NCBI GenBank assembly: GCA_021464245.1
Contig: JADCRB010000068.1
Location: 7,984,134-8,048,133, forward strand
Origin: Carallia brachiata
Taxonomy: Eukaryota; Streptophyta; Magnoliopsida; Malpighiales; Rhizophoraceae
Reading direction: 5' to 3'
DNA length: 64,000 bases
Shown here: in pieces, positions 51,184-63,878 of the stretch
Layout: every line of letters begins with the position of its first letter
Numbering within the stretch: position 1 is the stretch's first letter
Notes under the pieces: generated by a model
What the model was told of the DNA's origin: nothing
The model's database searches: none
The model's input: only the letters and a program-made list of their open reading frames with translations
Translations under genes and position numbers: made by a program

Positions 51184-52550
51184 ATTTATGACTAGACAAT
51201 ATATATTTTCTTTATGAATTACGATACTTTATTTTAATAAATGTCATGATCAATATGATTAATATTATCATTAATATTAAGCAATATTCAATATTAATAT
51301 TATCCTTGTCCCCTATACTTTATTCTAACAATTTGAATATCAATACTTAAATCACTTATTTATTATATTTTTAAGCCACATGATATTTGTAGCATAAATA
51401 ATTGATTTATCATTAATCTTATATATTAAGAAATTTGAGCTGTGAAAATATATAATTTTTTAATTTTCAATTGAATAAATATAGGAAAGGAACGAGGATT
51501 CTTATTTCCCAATAAGGATGGATGAAGATGAAAATGAAATTAATAAACGAATACGAGAAATCAGAGAGACATACCCATCCCCATCCCTCCCCATTAGGCA
51601 GCCCGTCCCATTACTAATCCTAGATACTCACATCACACAACATGGTCTGCAAATAGACTTCCAAACATTGTACCCATTTTCCGTTCCCCGCAGGATGCCC
51701 ATTCTAACACCTTATTGCACGTGAACACCGAGCTTAACTCCTTATTGCACGTGAACATCAAAGCTAGCAGATCTGTTCATTGAGAGTTTTCTGACGTGTC
51801 TTTTCAGCCATGGCTGACACATTTTTTGACTTGGCTTGAGTGAGGTCGAAAGTAGAGGAACAAACATCTCCCCCGATAGCAAATGTAAGGACTGGATTGT
51901 GAAATTCAGGAATTATAGAAAAGAATTGGAGCGGCGGAAGAAGATTGCCATGTAACCAAGGTTCTTAAAATCTCAATTTGAATAGTGAGATTTTACAATT
52001 TTATGATTATATAAAATTAATAGTTCAGATCATGGTGAAATCTTTTTAAAATAAAATTTTAGTAAAATTTCAATTTAAATATCATAAAATTGATAAAATT
52101 TCGATCCGATTTAATGATTTTCATTTTCTTTATTATGAGTTTTTTATTTATAACTCATTTTACTTATAATTAAAAAAAATTATAAAATATGTTTTTATTT
52201 AAATTTAAATATTAAATATAAGCAAACAAGTAATTAAATATAAAGATTTAGAAACAAATTATTTTCTAACCACTATAAAAGGGATGAAGTTATTTTTCTC
52301 TTATTTATAGTAAAATTATTGTAATACTTCTTCTTATTATTGAGTTAATATGTATAAAATATTTAATTATGAGTTATATATAATTAGGATTAGTTAATTT
52401 TTATTTTTTCTTTATTTTTAATAAAATCCTACTATTTTACGATCTTTTTTAGGATTTGATTCTAACATTCTAAATCGATTCTAGGTAGGATATCGATTTT
52501 AAAAACCTTGTATGTAACTAGAACACAGGAAAAAAATTACATGGGGTGAG
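51184..52550. other. Intergenic, possible old transposon end
   Basis: 51484-51700 holds CCCATCCCCATCCCTCCCCA and CCGTTCCCCGCAGGATGCCC, whose reverse complements recall the GGGTATGGGAACGG motifs near 49840. An old element between them is possible but not demonstrated. The ORF at 51518-51724 is not supported as a gene. Confidence 0.4.
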
Positions 52551-52700
52551 ATTTGGGCATAAAAAAGAAAAAAAACAAATTACAACACATAGGAAATTAA
52601 GAAGATATTTGGGCATAAAAAAGGAAAAAAACAAATTACAACACATAGGAAGCTTCTCAAGGGGGCTGGTATTTGCAACTTAACCCGTAGGAAGCTTCTC
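52551..52700. repeat. Short tandem duplications
   Basis: ATTTGGGCATAAAAAA followed by AAACAAATTACAACACATAG occurs at 52551 and 52607 (period 56). TAGGAAGCTTCTCAA then recurs at about 52648 and 52688. Confidence 0.7.
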
Positions 52701-52782
52701 AAAGGAGCTACGAATTGCAATTGTAGAAAAGTTAAATAGTACGGTTAAGCTCCTAGCACCCAGCCATGAGCCATAACACTAT

Positions 52783-52992
52783 ACACGAAGAAGATTTTGA
52801 GGACCACTTTGTAGAAGTTTGCAAGAAATACACAGTTGTAAGACGTACGCAGTTGTTCCTGGGCAATCTTAAAGGAAAAAAGTTGTTTTTTTCTGTTAAG
52901 GAATACACGAAGAAGATTGTAAGAAATACACAGTTGTTCCCAGGCAATCCTATAAGAAAAAAAGTTGCTATTTTTCTGTTGCTGGATTTCAA
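52783..52992. repeat. Degenerate tandem duplication in the PILS 3' flank
   Basis: CACGAAGAAGATT begins two units at 52785 and 52907. Both continue with AAGAAATACACAGTTGT, GTTGTTCC(T/C), GGCAATC and AAAAAAGTTG in that order. The first is longer because of internal extra sequence. It lies just downstream of the PILS stop codon, so it may be in the 3' UTR. Confidence 0.65.
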
Positions 52993-53026
52993 GACAGTTC
53001 CTCTGAAATTTGCAGTGGCAGCATTT

Positions 53027-56000
53027 TTAGGCGACCATCCACATGAAGAAGGTTGACCAAAGAGTTAGTGAAATCGAAGCGAAGGCATAAGTCCATAACA
53101 TGATGACAGAACATTCGGACTCGCCTGCTCCAAACAGTTGAGTTATGGTTCCTGCCAAATTTGTATTTTAGGCAACAAAGATAGCATCAATATTTGTCAA
53201 AACAGCACACTAGAACGGGGTGCAAATGCCTTGCATATAGTTTTTAAACCCTGCCAAGTTAAACAAGCTGGCTTAAATCCTCATTCATCGCAAAATATGC
53301 ATTTTAGTGTCAGCAAGCGAACCATTTTGTCAAAGACCTTTTAGTGACCAAAAACCATAAACTAATGCTATTCCATGATAGATAGAAAATTGCAAAAGCA
53401 CAATACCCATGTTCATAGCAGGCGGAACTGCAAATTGAAGTAGGAGAATGAATTGATACAAGGGATCACGAGGAATTAATCCCAAACTAAGTGCTCCTTT
53501 GACGATGCAAATGCCGATAAGAGGCAAGGCAATAAAACGAGCCACTACGATGCTGAAAATGATAGATTTTTGTATGTCTGATCCTTGCAAACCTGAAGTT
53601 AATTAGATAAAATCATCAGCTTCCCACCAACAAGAACAAAAACTTCTTAGTCTCTAATGAAGAGTAGAGTACGGCGGCTTCAATCAAGATAAAACATTCA
53701 ACTTGTTAGCACCTTTCAAGAGGTTACCCCCTAGAATCAGGGTCAGAATTGGGATTGCTCCATCTCTATTGTCAAAAGGAAAAGAAAAAAACTCAGATCA
53801 AGCTTGAAAACCCAGTGTACAAGATGCCTCAATAAAAGGAAGTTTTCCATAGGCTATATACCCCAGCAATGAAGCAGAGTCTTGAATGACATGAAAAGGC
53901 GCGTCATTCCCAATCATCAGCTTCTGTATTTGTGGGCTGAGTCCAATCACAAATCCAACAATCTGTATGAAAAAGAACCCAAGGATCGATTTGGTATTGG
54001 CTTTATATGTTTAAGAACAGATTCATTCAGAAGCATGTATCAGCAAAGAATTCTTTCTGGTCGTGGAATGAAAGGGATCGAAAAGACAAGTGATAGGCAA
54101 CGAATTCATACCGCTCCAATAGTGGAAGGCGCAAATAGTGACTTCCAGTTAACATCACCAATCAGCATCATTGCTTTTTTCTTCAGTTTGTCCGCAACAC
54201 TCATCTGTTACAGGACTACAAAAGATCAATCTTTGGCCTAGAAAAGTTTGCACGTCATATCGAGAAAACAAAACGAAGAACATATGGAGCAATGACAGTG
54301 TGATAAGCCGAGCATGGAACGTAGGCGCAACAGGCAGCATCCTACTTCCTGGCTTTTGTTTGGAAATAGGCAAAGCCAGATGGTAAAATTTAAATCTTTC
54401 AGAAGGCAACAACCTCAACTTTCACATCAGATCTAGTTCCTTGCAATTGATGCATGTGATCTTCGGATGCCGAGAATTCCCTGGACGTAAGTAAGGGTTC
54501 TGTGCAACTCTCCAGTTCAGATGCTGAGTTCAGTCTTGAAGATTTACCTTCTTGAGGCCCTTTGGATTCTTTGACACCCACAGCCGAATATGTCCTCACA
54601 ATATTATATACGTAGGACCATAGGTAGATTGCTCCACTCTGAAGAGTTGCGTCGACTAGAAATTAGAACTCAACCCTTTTCATAACCAAGAATGTGAAAC
54701 GTAAAAAGAAGTTTATGCTGTGTTCCAAGCAAGTTCGTAGCATTCCGGCGGATTTGAATGCCTAATATACACTGCTCTGCAGCTTCCCAAAGAAAAGAAA
54801 AACACTAGCTTGGAACTGAGGTTTCAGAGTGTTGAAGCAAGGCAGATACAAATTTACTTATGGGCATTTGAGTCCGAACAAATCAAACTGTACGTACCGC
54901 CATTGAAAGTGAAGCATATGCCAATCCATATGACTGACAGGCATCAGGAGATCCAAATGGGCTGGCTTTTTCTTTACATACTGCTGGGATTATAACGAGA
55001 ATTATATTCCCTAAATTCCCTGTTAATATCAACCAGAGATTCAAATAAGACGAAAGACATATATGGCAAAAAGGGTCACAAAATTATGCTGGATTATTGT
55101 AGAAGATTATCCATCAAAATAATGAATGCTAAGAGGGAGATTTTCTGTTTATTGCTTCACACATCAGCTTCAGCCCAGTATTGACTCTGCCCACCAAACA
55201 CTTTGCTATCATTTTCTGTTTATCCACTTCCTTGTCTCATAGCAGGACTTACACTTAGTATCTCTACATCTGCAAGAACGCCTTGCACCCTGTTTCTCTA
55301 CAAGCACACCTAGTTCCCTTTTCTAATCGAAAACCGCATCTTGTTCATAAACTCAGTCTCGCCACGTGAAGATTCCCATTTTCCAAACATATGTTTTTGT
55401 ACGGTCGGTGTGATTTTTCAGTTATATGTTTGGCGTAGCATTGATTCCAATTGTAAAAATCTCAAGTTCTGCATCTCCATAAGTTGAGAAGTGGCAAGGT
55501 CATTCAAATAAACCGGGAAACCAGCTAGATTTTCATCCCAAACAACGTGCTCATTCCCACCCATATAGACAAAGTCCTAGATATTCTTAGGACTCTAATC
55601 AAATCCAGAAGTGAAGCAGTGAGCATTTTATGGATCTAAGCCATAGAATTACCTGCAGCACAACAACCAAGTACGACGCCTCGAAGATTTGAAGGAGGCC
55701 TAGTCAACTGGATGACTATCCAGCCTAGCATTGAACCGATAACAAATGTAATAAAGACGTTGAGAGGCATGAACCACCTACAAGTGTCATGTAAAATGAA
55801 AAATTCGGTGAACTGTGAGTCAAGGAATGCACAGACAAGGTAACACACAACTGATGACAATGGACTTACAACTTGACCATGCTGTGAAACGTAATGGTTT
55901 TAGCGAGACTGGAGGCAACGAGGGCCGGATTGAACACGTAAAATACTAGCTGTTCCCAACAAATTAAAACGTCAGAATGAATTTATAATGAAAAGAGAAA

Positions 56001-56170
56001 AGAGGGAAAGATGCAAACTTGAAGAACAAACTTACGTTATTTACATGCTTCCTTGCGTCCTCTCCCAATATATTAACACGATCAAGAGCAAGATAAGAGC
56101 CAAGCGCCGTTATCAACAGCACTTTCAGCACCGGTATGGAGGAAGCAATCAAGAGATCCAAAAGCCCCAT
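53027..56170 (-). CDS. PILS: PIN-LIKES (PILS) auxin carrier family protein, 10 exons, 414 aa
   Basis: Exons (minus): 56036-56170, 55870-55949, 55653-55777, 54898-55019, 54414-54638, 54112-54204, 53862-53962, 53713-53765, 53407-53592 and 53027-53151. All are GT-AG and join to 414 residues, the family length. The N-terminal half includes MGLLDLLIASSIPVLKVLLI, RKHVNNLVFYVFNPALVASS, WFMPLNVFITFVIGSMLGWI, GVVLGCCAAGNLGN and IIPAVCKEKASPFG. A hydrophilic loop of about 75 residues follows (exon 5). The C-terminal half has LFAPSTIGAIVGFVIGLSPQ, GAIPILTLILGGNLLKG, DPLYQFILLLQFAVPPAMN and GTITQLFGAGESECSVIMLW, ending FMWMVA. PILS proteins sit in the endoplasmic reticulum and control intracellular auxin. 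A TTGCTAG acceptor-like site 29 bases before the ATG (exon edge near 56199) suggests a 5' UTR intron. Confidence 0.94.
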
Positions 56171-56978
56171 GTTGGAGACGGACTTCCCCTTCTCTTCCAC
56201 TAGCAAAAGCAAATATGAATAATGACTTTCAGTGCTTTCGGCCTTGTGTTGTCCGTTTTGTATGTATAATACACGTATGTATAGATATTACATCAATTCT
56301 CCTATGTCTGGTGCATTATGTCTTTACAACTTCAAAGTCGGCACGGCACTGGAACTTGAAAAGTTAACTAAATGGGAGCTAGCACTCACTGCAACTTTAG
56401 TCACAAAGAAGAAGAAATGGAAAAACATGGAACAAACAAAGGAAACAGACAAAACAAACAAGTGAACTGCATTGATTGGAATCGGAATCCTACAGCATCA
56501 CTAGTACTATTAGCGTTAGTTTTGGACATGGAACGCGTTGGAAGGCGGCGGGCAGCACTTTCCTTTCAGGTCGAGGCCCCCCCACCACCACCCCCAGACA
56601 ATTTATCGTTTTCAAATTTTTTTGTCGATTAATTAGGCAACAAAATCCACTCCAATTTCTTAGTGCATAGAAATGGTACAATTCTCAGCAATTCCATCCT
56701 TTCATGGACCATTATTCATGATGATTTGGAACGTCAAAAAATCAAACCAATTACCAACCAAGCAACACTTAGATATACACACGTAAATGTACACAAGCCT
56801 GAGAAATCTATAAACACACTTTCAATCGGCAAAGGCGGCCGGCGAGACTCTGCTTTCGGCAGCGTTTTCCGCCAAATAAAATATTATTTTTTATTATTTT
56901 TATTTTCTTGCAAAAAAAAATAATTGGTTGTTAATCAGAACAATCAAATGTGTAACAAAACCAATAAAATCATACTAA
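56171..56978. other. PILS 5' UTR/promoter and intergenic DNA
   Basis: Transcribed leader and possible 5' UTR intron, then non-coding DNA with a CCCCCCCACCACCACCCCCA patch near 56578-56597. No separate gene was recognised. Confidence 0.45.
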
Positions 56979-57252
56979 TGTTGTATTTGGTTTGATAAAA
57001 AATAAATAGAAAAGAAAATGAATAAAAAAGAAAATTAATAGAAACCTAAAATAAAAAATATTATTATTACTATATTATTTTTTTCATAATTTTCCTTTTC
57101 TTATAATTTTTTTATTAATATAAATAATTAATTTTTACTTTTTCTCTGACAAATGACTATTCATTTTTTTCTCACAACTTTTTATCTATATAAATAATTT
57201 ATTGTCTCAAAATTTTTTTTAATAACTTTCTATCAATCCAAATACAGTATAA
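56979..57252. mobile_element. MITE candidate with short inverted ends
   Basis: The left end TGTTGTATTTGGTTTGATA is matched by the right end read on the minus strand, TACTGTATTTGGATTGATA. The interior of about 235 bases is AT-rich and non-coding. Only about 19 bases of inverted repeat are convincing and no clean target-site duplication was found. Confidence 0.45.
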
Positions 57253-58449
57253 TACTGCATGTACAAGATGTTACTATATTTATCAATAGTGTATTACATA
57301 TTTTAATAATACTGTTGGACATTCTATTGATCTAGTTACATAATCAATTATTTTTTACTAAAAAAATTTAAAAATAATATTTTAATTATAATGACATCAA
57401 GCCAAAACGCAACTAAAAGCTGCGTCGCGGTACCCATGCTCTCATTTTCCATTCATGTCAATGCATAGAGACGTGTGTGGTAGTTATGATCCCACCAAAA
57501 AAAAAACAGTTATGATTCGCAGGTCGGAATGAGGATACAAATAATCCCGAGCAAACAGAAAAGCCAAATATTTTCCTTTTATTTTCTTTCAAAAATTTTC
57601 CTTCCTTGGTTTTTTTAAAAATAAAATTACAGGCATAGTGTCCACGGTCTTGTAAAGATTACTAGGAATATTCGCGGGTTAGATTAAGCGGTTTATAAGG
57701 AAAAATTATAACCAAACTATTACAGTAACGGTTTAAAAATTTCAAACAACAACTAATCCGCCAACCGATTAAACCGTCTAAACCAATCCGCAAAATAACG
57801 GATTGGTTTGAACGATTTGGACAGTTTTCTTAATTTTATAGTTAACTTTTTAATTTTTTTTAAATATCTACATAAGGTGAAATCTAAATGTTGAGTTAGA
57901 TATTCGATTAAAAAATTCAAAAATTCATTAGACATTCATTAAATTCTCTTAATTTTCTCTAAAATAATTTGCATTATACAGAATCACTGAATCAAGTTGT
58001 CAAGATAATCTGCCGCAGAGGATTTGTCTATATACTGATGATGATATTATTTGCACATAAAATAGACCACTGTTTAGAGGACAAAGGCCAAATCAAATGG
58101 CTTGTAATAGTAGAAAGAAATGGAGATTCTAATTTTAATTCTAATTCTTATACTATAATTTTATCAGCCAAACACCACAAAACTCTCATATAAGACTTGG
58201 ACTACGATGAAACAACTTCTAATCGTAATGGAAACAGTAATTATCACTTCCAATCTTACCCTTTATCAAGTTCTTGCTCTTGATCATGACCATAATCCCA
58301 TGATTGTCTTCTAAAATAGAAATAACGCTAGCCAAATGTTAAACAATGGTAATATAAACGAATCCCACAACATATAAGATCAAGAGAACAACAAGTATCA
58401 CAATTCTAATGATACCACCTCTGTTTCTAAGAGAAATCATTCTTTTTAG

Positions 58450-58483
<34 letters not shown>

Positions 58484-59934
58484 TTTTATTTTTACTCCCT
58501 TTTTTAAATGAGTGTAACTTGTTCATTATCTTATACCACATAATAAATGAAATTCACTTGAATAAAAATTAAAAATAATATTTGAATGATATTAGATCAT
58601 GAGTTAATTTTATTCATATAAAAAGAGAGTAAATTTAGTAAACACTATATATATGGGCAGATTTAGTTTGTTAATTGCGGTTTTTAAAATTATAAAATCG
58701 TTACCAATTTGTTAATGGTGGTTTTGAAAAATTAAAAACTGCGAATAATTTTTTTTTCTCGTGATTTTGGTGGTTGCAGATAAATTCGATGTAGATTGAG
58801 TAATTTTTGGCGTTTTGGACGGTTTACAAATAGTCCTAAGGACTACTAAATTTTGTGTCCACAAAATACAAAACAACCTAATAATTACGATAATTAATGA
58901 ACCCTAAGTTTAGTCTACCACTTAACCTTACAAAATTCGAAATTCTGATCTTATACACAGATCAAAATCTCTTTGAACCATGCGGTGGTCCTTACTTGGT
59001 ATTTCTTTGTAATGTGCGCCGCATGAAAGTGAACAAGGGGACAAGCATGCAATTTGGGGTAGTCTCTAAAGCAAAAACGTCGTCCTAGCATTTTTTTTTT
59101 TTTCAGTTAATTGGGATAGAATTAAGAATATGGGCAAGAAAAAGACAAGTAAAAGGGAGAAACGAGGCATATGGGGGTATCTGTCTGGTTTCTTGTTGCC
59201 ATTAATAACGGTGAATGCCGACTCAAGTTTCGTCATGTTTAACATCTTAGCCCTGTCTCGACCGCATGGATGGATCCATAGATGGATACATTGGATAAGA
59301 TGGATACATTGGATAAGTATAGATAATAAATATGATAGAGCTTTCTGGAATGTCAGAATGCAATGAATCGAATAGAGATCAACACGTCTAAAGATGTTCC
59401 ATTTATGGAAGAAGGCAGAAAAGGTTAAATTTCTTTTCTAACATTTTGTAGGTCAACCCGTATATGCGTCGTCCTATAAAACACAAGTAGTTATTCATAT
59501 TTTTATAGGCAAAATCTATTTAAACTCACCTATTAAGTGAGTAAATAATACTCAATGACTATTTTTATTGGGGCAACCGGTTGGTCAATTTAACAACCGG
59601 TTGCCCACCTTTTTTTGTATTTTATAAAGTTAATTTCCCCTCGAACGTGGCAATGAGGTTTTATGTTTGCTCACTTTTTTTGAGTTTTGTTTTCCCTTCT
59701 TTAACAGTTGCGGCAAATTTTTTTTTTTTTTGGAGCTGCAGCAATAATCTTTTATCTTTTGGAGCAAATTGTGTTATATTGATAATTTTATTTGCTTTTC
59801 TCAAGTTTATGGTGCGTTGTAAGTGATTTCAAATATTTTATTATATCAATATTTTTATTACATAATATAGACATCAATATAGGATTTTATTTGGATATAA
59901 AATAAAAAGTTTTAATTATATTAATTTTTTTAAA
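57253..59934. other. Intergenic, nothing firmly recognised
   Basis: Contains a (TA)n microsatellite at 58450-58477 and, at 57660-57840 and 58660-58835, AACCGATTAAACCG and TTGGACGGTTT-like motifs that may belong to an old DNA transposon. Near 59260-59310, short GGATGGAT/ATTGGATAAG repeats occur. Gene-sized ORFs are absent. Confidence 0.45.
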
Positions 59935-60625
59935 AAAATTAATACTTCTATTCAAATTTTTGATATTCATACTCATATTTTTAGTTTTGATAACTTAACT
60001 ATTTAAATTTTTAAAATTATTTACAACTACTTTAAATTTGAAAATAGTAAACTCAAATTTTAGTACTTTTACACAAATTTTTACTTTTGAGTATTTAACT
60101 ACTCAAATTTTTAGTTTTCAACACTTAAATACTCAAATTTTTAAAATTATGTACCAATACATAAAATTTGAGTAGTAGTAAACTCAGATTTTTCGTACTT
60201 CTACTCAAATTTTTTAAATTCTGCATAAATACTTAAAATTTGAGTAATAATAGACTCAAATTTTTAATAATTTTACTTAAATTTTTAATTTTAAGTATCT
60301 AACTACTCAAAATTTTAAAATTATGTACAAATACTTAAAATTTGAGTAGAAGTAGACTCAAATTTTTAGTACTTTTACTCAAATTTTTAGTTTTAAGGAC
60401 CAACAACTTAAATTTTTAAATATAGATACTCAAAATTTGAGTGAAGTATACTCAAATTTTTAGTTTTACATACAAAACTACTTAAAATTTTAAATATGTC
60501 TATTACTCGAAATTTAAGTAGAAGTATATTCAAATTTTAGTATTTCTAAAAATTTTAGTTTTATGCAATAATTACTCAAATTTTATAACTATTTATTAAT
60601 ACTCGAAATTTAAGTGAAATTAGAC
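59935..60625. repeat. Degenerate AT-rich tandem array with quasi-palindromic ACTCAAATTTTTA motif
   Basis: ACTCAAATTTTTA-like blocks alternate with their inverse TAAAATTTGAGTA about a dozen times. In the clearest part the composite unit, roughly 110-120 bases, runs TACTCAAATTTTTAGTTTT, TATCTAACTACTCAAA, AAAATTATGTACAAATACTT, AAAATTTGAGTAGAAGTAGA and back to ACTCAAATTTTTAGTACTT. Units are diverged and shorten to the right. No coding capacity. Confidence 0.8.
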
Positions 60626-61689
60626 CATTTTCAATTGTGACCCCTTAAATACTCAAATTATTTCGTTGTCATTATATGTGATTTTGAGAAAAAAAATAAT
60701 TTTAAAAATATTCATGTAAGATTTTAGTAGTTGGTATTATTTTATGAAAATATCATTTTTTTTACGCACGAAATAAATGCTTTGGAAATTTACTTTTGTT
60801 ATCATAAAATCATTTTGGATTCTTCATACACAGACTAAAAATCAATTTATTTGTATATTGTTATCCTAATATATATGTTTATTAAATTATGATAAAAATT
60901 GATAAAAAATAAAAATGAAGTTATTTGAAACGAAGTTCTTAAACGTATCGCAAGTCAAATTGTAAGTCGATTAACTCAAACAATTAGGTTAGTTTCAATT
61001 GTTATAAGTTGATATCACAAATGTAGGTATTGTATGGGTCTAATCTTTGTTATGTCATTGAATTATGATTTTTAGAAAAAAATTAAAAATTCATGAAATA
61101 TCATTTACTAACTTAATATATTTTGTGAAATATATCCTTGTTTAACCAAGACAAGGTAATATCCTTCGTTTATATATTTGTTTTCTTAATATAAATTTTA
61201 TTTATTTAAATATGATAAATAATGTTAAAGATAAGTTGAAAAAATAAACCAAAAGGTGAAAACGCGGAGACAGTGCAATTGGCTTTATTGAATTATGACG
61301 GCGGCGGCTTGTAGTTGAATTGTGAACGGTGATCTTGCAGTCCGACGTAAAATTTTGTTAATAAGAGAATAGATAATGTCACTGAAATCTAGAACAATTG
61401 CGACTACTCACTCGCTAGATGCGTCTCGAAGCTCTCAGTCTCCCATTGTAAGTGAGTCAGACATACGCTGTGTCCAATCAAATATCCATGCCCATCACCA
61501 CTGTTGCTCTACCTGTATGTATCTTTTTTTTTTTTGCTCTTTTTTCTTGTAAAGAATATTGGTTATGTCTTTTTTTTTTGTATTTCGTCCAACTTTTCTT
61601 TCTAGTTTTTTTTATATCGTGATTCAGCATATTATCTCTTTTTTCGTCCCAAATAATTATTTCTATCATTTTTCTTAGGTGTTGAACCA
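60626..61689. other. Intergenic flank of the FAR1-like pseudogene
   Basis: AT-rich. A GC-richer patch at 61250-61490 (GACGGCGGCGGCTTGTAG) may be a former 5' leader or element end. TTTTTCTTAG just before 61680 could be an acceptor for the coding exon. No inverted ends were identified. Confidence 0.45.
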
Positions 61690-63878
61690 ATGGGTGTAGA
61701 CAGACAAAGTGAATTGGAAAGTAGTTTTGACAGAGATGCTGAAATCAATTTTGTTGGTTGTAATAGTAGAGAGATGATGACATCTGAAGCAAATCAGAAA
61801 GATTCTATGTCTGACGTAGATATCAAGAGCCTTATATTCGACGCATTTTCTGATGCTGAAAATTTTTACCTATCATTTAGCAGGCAACATGGTTTTGGGA
61901 TTCGACGACGAGATTCGAGAAAAAATAAAAGTGGTTCTGTGTGGATGATGAAGTGGGTGTGTGACAGGGAAGGAACTCATGGTGGATCATCATCGATTAT
62001 TGTTGGTAAAAAACGACGCAGGTCAGAGAAGCGATCAAATTGTGCTGCTTTATTTCGCGTCAATTTAGACAAGAAGACAAATAAATGGGTTGTTGGTGAT
62101 TTTAGCAACAACACAACCATGATTTGCTTCCTCAAAATATGGTAAAATTCATACATTGTCACAAATCAATGAACACCAATGACAAGCGTTCCATAAACTC
62201 ATTACGAGCAGCAGGTGTGAAAACTAATCAGATTATGCAGTTCGTAGCAGACCAGTCTGGTGGGCATAATAATGTTGGGTTCACAAGGAAGGATTTACAT
62301 AACTTCATCCAATCAAAGAGATTAGTAGAAATTGAAGGGGGAGACGCAAAGAAAGTGTTGGAGCTTTTAGAGTCGAGGCGACAAATTGATCCTGGTTTCT
62401 ATTTCGCTTATAAATTAAAGGACGACAACACATTTGGCAGCTTATATTTTTCAAATTCCAAATCACGAGCTGATTATGCTTGTTTTGGGGATGTTATTGC
62501 CTTTGATGCATGTTATCGTCGGAATATATATAACAATCCTCTTGTTATAGTTGTTGGGGTTAATCATCACCGTCAGACTATTGTGTTTGGGTGTGCCTTG
62601 CTCGAGGACGAAACAATCTCGTCATACAGATGGTTGTTAGATCAATTTATTCTTTGCATGTGCAATAAAATGCCGCAAAGTGTTGTGACAGATGGGGATG
62701 CCGCAATGAAAGCTGCAATTGATTTGTCATTGAAAGGGAGTAAACATCGACTTTGTGGTTGGCATTTGGAGAGGAATGCAATGCCTCAAGTCCACAACAG
62801 AGATTTTCTCACTGATTTTATGTAGTGTGTGTATGACAAGGTTGAAGAATGTGAGTTTGAAGAAAAATGGGTTGCAATGCTTAATAAATACGATATTCAT
62901 GACAATCCATGGATCAAAGAGCGATACAAAGATCGGCACATGTGGGCAGAGTGTTACATGAGGGGTCATTTTTCTGGAGGTCTTTGAACGACATCCCGCT
63001 GTGAGGGTATGCACTCATATATGAATAACTTCTTAAATAGAAAATTGAATCTGCTTGAGTTTGTTCGACACTATGATCAGGCACAATCTACAATTCGCGA
63101 TAATGAGTTGAAAGAAGACTATGCATCACATTATACCTCCGGCCAATGCGTCACAGGTCTACGGGAGTATGAAAAACAGGCAGCATCTGTATACACGAAA
63201 GCAGCTTTTGCAATAATAGTTGAAGAATTAAAGAAGGAAACAACTTACTTAACCAAACAGCCAGTTTTATATGATGGTGATAGAAGTGTCTACCATGTGC
63301 ATCGGTTTAATAGTCCAAAATATGACAGAACAGTGATAATCAACAGGCACGAATTGATAGTGAAATGTTCCTGCATGATGATGGAGTCATGGGGTTTTCT
63401 TTGTCGACATGCATTTAATGTCATGAAACAGGAACAATTGATCCGTATTCCAGATTCATGTATTCTTCAAAGATAGACAAAAAATGCAAGGAAATCCATG
63501 GCGTTGGCTAATTCTTCTCCTTCTTCGACCATTAAGGAGACTCATCGAAGTGTTTTATATGGCAGTCTTTTGTGGGAATGTCGGAAATTATGTGATGTTG
63601 CTTCTGTATCACCAAGCTTGTACTCAGAAGTTGTAGATAAGATTTGTCAACTAGTGCATCAAATACAGGATCAAGTTCGACAAGTTAGTGTGGATTCAAA
63701 AGATGGACAGTATGCTCATGTGCAAGACCCAATTCCTGTAAGGACTAAAGGTATGCTAGCTGTTGACGAGGATAAAAAGAAGTATCCACGTAGGTGCGGA
63801 TTGTACAGGAAACCAGGACACACAAAAGCCACCTGTCCATTGAAACTATGTGATTCTAAAACCTTCCTAAAATCGTAA
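61690..63878 (+). pseudogene. FAR1/FHY3-type MULE transposase-derived gene, broken
   Basis: Starts MGVDRQSELESSFDRDAEIN. The FAR1 DNA-binding domain lies at 61840-62150 (FDAFSDAENFYLSFSRQHGF, IRRRDSRKNKSG, CDREGTHGG). Next is the linker INSLRAAGVKTNQIMQFVAD, then the MULE transposase domain (FGDVIAFDACYRRN with the first Asp, SVVTDGDAAMKAAI with the second, HRLCGWHLERNA). A SWIM finger follows at about 63367-63435 (VKCSCMMMESWGFLCRHAFN), then a zinc knuckle in which one Cys is Tyr (CGLYRKPGHTKATC). A one-base frameshift near 62110 interrupts NHNHDLLPQ. Stops TAG 62823, TGA 62985 and TAG 63474 break an otherwise single frame. Relatives are either active MULE transposases or domesticated light-signalling factors. 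This copy is neither, being non-functional as written. Confidence 0.9.

Noticed and set aside
51518..51724. Plus-strand ORF as a gene
   Set aside because: Low-complexity Asp/Glu and Pro-rich translation of repeat-like DNA with no family resemblance.
53330..53590. PILS ending at the stop at 53330
   Set aside because: A GT donor after NMG (53407) and an acceptor before 53151 restore the family C-terminus GTITQLFGAGESE. The stop is intronic.
57660..58835. hAT-like transposon bounded by GGTTTGGACGGTTT-type motifs
   Set aside because: Motifs at both edges are similar, but I could not define terminal inverted repeats or an 8-bp target-site duplication, so it is not called as a feature.
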